A stretch of 10,667 nt of DNA from the NCBI GenBank assembly GCA_040904945.1, contig JBBDSM010000028.1, positions 1 to 10,667 on the forward strand, given 5' to 3'. The stretch is from JAWLHJ01 sp040904945. GTDB taxonomy: Bacteria; Gemmatimonadota; Gemmatimonadetes; Longimicrobiales; Gaopeijiaceae. The translations under genes were made by a program, and so were the position numbers. Under the pieces are notes generated by a model, which saw only the letters and a program-made list of their open reading frames with translations, was not told the origin of the DNA and made no database searches. Positions 7,704 to 10,667 of this stretch are shown piece after piece (position 1 is the stretch's first letter; each line of letters begins with the position of its first letter).

Positions 7704-8015
7704 GCGGTCGGGGGTCGCACCAAGGTCGGTCCGGGTTGGTGGGGTAGGGGGTCGTATGCGCCGGTCCCGCCGGGGACTGGAGCGCATGGTTGACAGGTGA
7801 TGGAAGATCCGGGCCGGACTGTCCGGCGTGCAAGGCGGGATCCCGCGGCCATCGGCAAGACGTTCGAAGTCGTCGATGGTGAAGCGCCCGTGGCGGAGGC
7901 GCTTCGAGAGCTCTGAGCGTCGACGCCGGGATAGAGCGAGCCGGAACGTGCTGCCGCCGAGCCGGTATTCCAAGTGCGGTTCCCCCAGGAAGATCGCTCC
8001 AACCCACGTCATCAT
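7704..8015 (-). other. Stop-free stretch upstream of cls: possible N-terminal extension, small ORF or remnant
   Basis: This is essentially the 310-bp gap between the divergent cls and M14 genes. The minus-strand frame of cls has no stop here, and two consecutive ATG codons lie at 8015 and 8012 with GAGGA 11 bases upstream of the first. I counted bases by hand over the 75 codons from 8012 to 7788. G+C is about 65%, 55% and 77% at codon positions 1, 2 and 3, which is the pattern of real genes in G+C-rich DNA. The encoded stretch includes GRFTIDDFERLADGRG, which looks protein-like but belongs to no family I know. The next 28 codons before 7703 are Pro/Arg-rich and look like linker or noncoding DNA. 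It could be a cls extension, a small gene that lost its stop, or chance. A start at 8015 overlaps the M14 start by 2 bp, which argues against the longest form. Confidence 0.3.
7790..7827 (+). promoter_or_regulatory. TTGACA box followed by a perfect 7-bp dyad
   Basis: TTGACA at 7790-7795 matches a -35 box exactly. Seventeen bases later, where a -10 box would start, lies GCCGGAC-T-GTCCGGC (7813-7827), a perfect inverted repeat with one central base. There is no TATAAT-like sequence, so this is not a clear promoter. The dyad could be an operator between the divergent cls and peptidase genes, although the distance to the peptidase start is about 190 bases. It may equally be chance in G+C-rich DNA. 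Confidence 0.25.
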
Positions 8016-10581
8016 GCGCACGAATATCCTCACCATCACGTCCGCACTCCTCCTGGCGGCTGGCCTTCCGGGCCCGACATCCGCCCAGGAAGTGCCGATC
8101 GCCATCGACGTTCCGCTCCCACCGGGCGTGACGTACGACCCGGCCATCCCGACCCCGGAGGAAGTGCTGGGCCACACCATCGGGGAGAAGCACACCATGC
8201 CGCACGAGGTCGTGCGGTATTTCGAGGCGGTCGCCGAAGCGAGCGACCGGGTGCAGCTCGCCGAACACGGCCGGACACACGAGGGCCGTCAGCTGATCCA
8301 TGCCTTCGTGAGCACACCCGACAAGCTGGCGCGGCTCGAGGAGATCCGGCAGGCCAACTTGCGGCTGTCGGACGCGGCCAGTGACGTGAGCGATGCCGAG
8401 CTGGCGGACATGCCGGCCATCGCGCTCATGGGCTACAGCATCCACGGGAACGAGGCCAGTGGGACCGAGGCCGCCCTCCTGACCCTCTATCACCTGGCCG
8501 CGGGGCGGGGTGAGGCGGTCGAGTCGGTGCTGGAGAACGCCGTGGTCATCGTCGATCCGATGTTCAACCCGGACGGGCGCGACCGCTTCACCGACTGGGC
8601 CAATCGCAATAGGGGCGCGGTCGCCTCGACGGATCCGCAGGGCCGGGAGCACAACGAGCCGTGGCCGGGCGGGCGCACGAACCATTACTGGTTCGATCTG
8701 AACCGGGACTGGCTGCCGCTGGTCCACCCGACATCCCAGGGACGCGTCGCGCTCTACCATCAGTGGCGGCCGCAGGTGCTCACCGACTATCACGAGATGG
8801 GGAGTGACGACACCTACTTCTTCATGCCGGGCATCCAGAGCCGCGTGAACCCGGAGACCCCGCTGCGGAACCAGGAGCTCACGACCGACATCGCGGCATA
8901 CCACGCCCGCTACCTCGACCAGATCGGGTCGCTGTACTTCAGCGAGGAAGGGTACGACGACTTCTACATCGGGAAGGGCTCGACCTTCCCGGACGTGCAG
9001 GGCACCATAGGGATCCTCTTCGAGCAGGCTTCGTCACGGGCCCTCGAGCGCGAGACGGTCAACGGCGTGCTCACGTTCGCGTTTACGGTACGCAACCATT
9101 TCATGGCCTCGCTCTCCACGCTGGAGGCCGTCGTGGACATGCGTGAGGAGCTGCTGCGGTACCAGCGCGATTTCTATGCAGGGGCCTCACAGGCGGCCGC
9201 CGAGCAGGAGTCCAGGGGATGGGTGGTGGCCACGGACACGCGTCCAGTGCGCTCCGCCCTCCTGGGTCAGCTGCTGCAGTCGCACCGGGTTCGGCTCCAC
9301 GAGCTGGCGCAGGAAGTCACCGTGGACGGCCGTACGTTCGAGCCGGGTGAGGCATGGGTCGTGTCGGCGGACCAGCCCCAGGGCCGGCTGGTGTCGGCGG
9401 CCATGGAGCGGGTGACGACATTCACCGACTCGCTCTTCTACGACATCTCCACCTGGACCATGCCGCTCGCGTACAACGTCGATCACGGGGTGCTCACCTC
9501 CGACCCCTCGGGCCTTCTGGGTGCCGAGCTGGGTCCGCTGACCCCGCCTGCGGGTGAGTTGGTGGGCGGCGAGGCCGACTATGCCTACCTCATGGAGTGG
9601 GGCACGTACTTCGGCCCCCGCGCACTCTACCGCCTCCAGGCCGCGGGTATCCTGCCGCGGCTTGCGACCCGGGCGTTCGGCGCCGAGGTGGCGGGGCAGG
9701 TGGTCGACTTCGAGCCGGGAACCATCATCATTCCGGTAACGCAGCCCGAGGTGGACGCGGCTACGGTGCACGAGGTGGTCGCCGAAGCGGTCTCGAGAGA
9801 CCACGTCCGCGTGCACGCGACGCCCACCGGCTTCACGCCGCGCGGCAACGACATCGGCGGGCGGAGCAATGAGCCGCTCGCGCTGCCGCGGGTGGCGCTG
9901 CTCACGGGTGAGGGCACCAGCTCGTACGACGCGGGCGAGGCCTGGCACCTTCTCAACGAGCGGATGCACATGCCGATCACCCTTCTGGACGCCGCCGAGG
10001 TGGCGGGTGCCGACCTCGACCGGTACAACGTCATCCTTCTCGCAGGAGGTGGGTACGGAAACGTGCCAGCCGACAAGCTGCGGAGCTGGGTGGCGGACGG
10101 CGGCACACTCATCGGTATGGAGAGCGGCGCGGAGTGGATCGTCGAGACCGGCATGATTCCGCTCGAGGAACGCACGCTCGATGTCGATTCGCTTCTGGTG
10201 GGCAAGCAGTGGGCCGATCTGGACGACGCCTACGGCGCCCAGGGGATCGGCGGCTCGATCTTCCACGCCGAGCTCGACCCGACGCACCCGCTGTCGTTCG
10301 GGATCGGGGCGGACCTGCCGGTCTTCCGACAGGGCACGACCCTGTACGACGCGCCGACGACGCCGGGAATGACCGTGGCGCGCTACGCCGAGGAGCCGCT
10401 GCTGTCCGGATACATCTCCGAGGAGCGGCTGGCGATGATGCCGGGCGCCGCGGTCGTGGTGGCCGACGAGGTGGGGAGCGGATCCGTCATCGCCCTCATG
10501 GACGACGCGGACTTCCGCGGGTTCTGGTACGGGAGCGCGCAGCTGCTCCTGAACGCGGTGTTCTTCGGGGCGAGTTTCTGA
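8014..10581 (+). CDS. Secreted M14 zinc carboxypeptidase-like protein with C-terminal amidotransferase-like domain
   Basis: The ATG at 8014 gives 855 residues beginning with a clear signal peptide that ends near PTSAQE (21-26). The frame is open further upstream, but that extension is basic and would bury the signal. The peptidase domain covers about 50-370. The zinc ligands are probably H144 and E147 (SIHGNEASG) and H260 (DYHEMGS). Substrate-binding residues include the arginine in NPDGRDR (185-191) and N230/R231 in LNRDW, and the catalytic glutamate is likely E337 (GILFEQASS). All key M14 positions are therefore present. After a mixed middle region, residues from about 626 (RVALLTGEG) onward resemble a class I glutamine-amidotransferase/DJ-1 fold, with LLAGGGYG and GGTLIGMESGAEW. 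The elbow has M-E-S (702-704) where active relatives have cysteine, so this domain is probably non-catalytic. The protein likely acts on peptides in the periplasm or outside the cell. No close ribosome site is seen, as AGGAAG lies 21 bases upstream. It stands alone on its strand. Confidence 0.93.
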   Translation: MRTNILTITSALLLAAGLPGPTSAQEVPIAIDVPLPPGVTYDPAIPTPEEVLGHTIGEKHTMPHEVVRYFEAVAEASDRVQLAEHGRTHEGRQLIHAFVSTPDKLARLEEIRQANLRLSDAASDVSDAELADMPAIALMGYSIHGNEASGTEAALLTLYHLAAGRGEAVESVLENAVVIVDPMFNPDGRDRFTDWANRNRGAVASTDPQGREHNEPWPGGRTNHYWFDLNRDWLPLVHPTSQGRVALYHQWRPQVLTDYHEMGSDDTYFFMPGIQSRVNPETPLRNQELTTDIAAYHARYLDQIGSLYFSEEGYDDFYIGKGSTFPDVQGTIGILFEQASSRALERETVNGVLTFAFTVRNHFMASLSTLEAVVDMREELLRYQRDFYAGASQAAAEQESRGWVVATDTRPVRSALLGQLLQSHRVRLHELAQEVTVDGRTFEPGEAWVVSADQPQGRLVSAAMERVTTFTDSLFYDISTWTMPLAYNVDHGVLTSDPSGLLGAELGPLTPPAGELVGGEADYAYLMEWGTYFGPRALYRLQAAGILPRLATRAFGAEVAGQVVDFEPGTIIIPVTQPEVDAATVHEVVAEAVSRDHVRVHATPTGFTPRGNDIGGRSNEPLALPRVALLTGEGTSSYDAGEAWHLLNERMHMPITLLDAAEVAGADLDRYNVILLAGGGYGNVPADKLRSWVADGGTLIGMESGAEWIVETGMIPLEERTLDVDSLLVGKQWADLDDAYGAQGIGGSIFHAELDPTHPLSFGIGADLPVFRQGTTLYDAPTTPGMTVARYAEEPLLSGYISEERLAMMPGAAVVVADEVGSGSVIALMDDADFRGFWYGSAQLLLNAVFFGASF

Positions 10582-10586
10582 TGGGG

Positions 10587-10601
10587 CGGCTCAGGGAGCC
10601 G
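10587..10601. terminator. Small G+C hairpin between convergent gene ends
   Basis: CGGCTC (10587-10592) and GAGCCG (10596-10601) form a perfect 6-bp stem with a 3-base loop. The stem starts 5 bases after the M14 stop and overlaps the stop codon of the converging minus-strand frame. It could end transcription from both sides, but no T-run is present on either strand. Confidence 0.3.
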
Positions 10602-10667
10602 GCGAGAGCTCTTCCGCCTGAACGTCCGCCAGCATGCCGGCGATCCACTCCACCGGGTTGAAGTTCG
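10591..10667 (-). CDS. C-terminal tail of an unidentified convergent gene (partial)
   Basis: Reading inward from the right edge on the minus strand, one frame gives about 24 codons (…NPVEWIAGMLADVQAEE…) ending in TGA at 10593-10591. The codons mostly end in G or C, and the stop lies 9 bases past the M14 stop, a sensible convergent arrangement. I do not recognise the family. The tail is amphipathic and acidic near its end. It is too short to exclude a chance open frame, so both identity and reality are unsure. Confidence 0.4.
   Translation of the reverse strand, partial: NFNPVEWIAGMLADVQAEELSPAP

Noticed and set aside
7828..8013. Upstream extension of the M14 peptidase frame to 7828
   Set aside because: The extra residues are highly basic and low in structure, and they would bury the signal peptide that begins at 8014.
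7480..8904. Minus-strand open frame of 474 codons opposite cls and the peptidase
   Set aside because: It crosses two genes with intact catalytic motifs in other frames and has no recognisable domain.
9187..10287. Minus-strand open frame of 366 codons inside the M14 gene
   Set aside because: It is antisense to a well-supported protein and has an Arg/His/Val-rich mirror composition.
10591..10667. Right-edge tail as the end of an IS66-type transposase
   Set aside because: A faint resemblance to the family's C-terminal leucine/aspartate pattern was considered, but the usual LLPW ending is missing and no inverted repeat is visible.

Overview
This is a strongly G+C-rich bacterial window. Nearly every codon ends in G or C, and long mirror reading frames lie opposite the real genes. 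The gene mix is exported DUF1592/DUF1588-type c-haem protein, Tat-exported DUF1552 protein, exported ankyrin protein and a secreted M14 peptidase with a C-terminal amidotransferase-like domain. From memory this is typical of environmental Gram-negative phyla such as Gemmatimonadota or Acidobacteriota, or of the DUF1552/DUF1592-rich marine proteobacteria and planctomycetes. Gemmatimonadota is my best guess, but it is a weak one because no rRNA or other marker gene is present.

Layout. Positions 1-5433, minus strand, hold a tight three-gene run. It reads in transcription order: a Sec-exported two-haem-site protein with PSCyt1/DUF1587/DUF1595/DUF1592/DUF1588/DUF1585 domains (5433-2992), a Tat-exported DUF1552 (HXXSHH) protein (2965-1544), and a Sec-exported ankyrin-repeat protein (1536 to beyond the left edge). 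The gaps are 26 and 7 bp, so one transcript is likely. All three carry export signals, so their products probably meet in the periplasm or at the cell surface. Their joint biochemical role is unknown to me.

Positions 5618-7703, also minus strand, hold a cardiolipin-synthase-like phospholipase D (two HKD motifs, two N-terminal membrane segments) followed 22 bp later by a TRIC/UPF0126 (YicG-like) channel or transporter. They are probably co-transcribed. A 184-bp gap with a possible hairpin and weak promoter elements separates them from the DUF1592 run.

Positions 7704-8013 form the divergent gap between the phospholipase D and the plus-strand peptidase gene. The gap is open in the minus frame of the phospholipase D, and its first 75 or so codons have coding-like composition. 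It also holds a TTGACA box followed by a perfect 7-bp dyad, and a G-rich run. Positions 8014-10581, plus strand, encode an 855-residue secreted M14 zinc carboxypeptidase-like protein fused to a class I glutamine-amidotransferase-like domain whose nucleophile elbow lacks cysteine. A convergent minus-strand gene tail of about 24 codons ends at 10591 and runs off the right edge.

No tRNA, rRNA, CRISPR array, insertion sequence or attachment site was recognised. The part closest to an undescribed system is the exported haem/DUF1552/ankyrin module.
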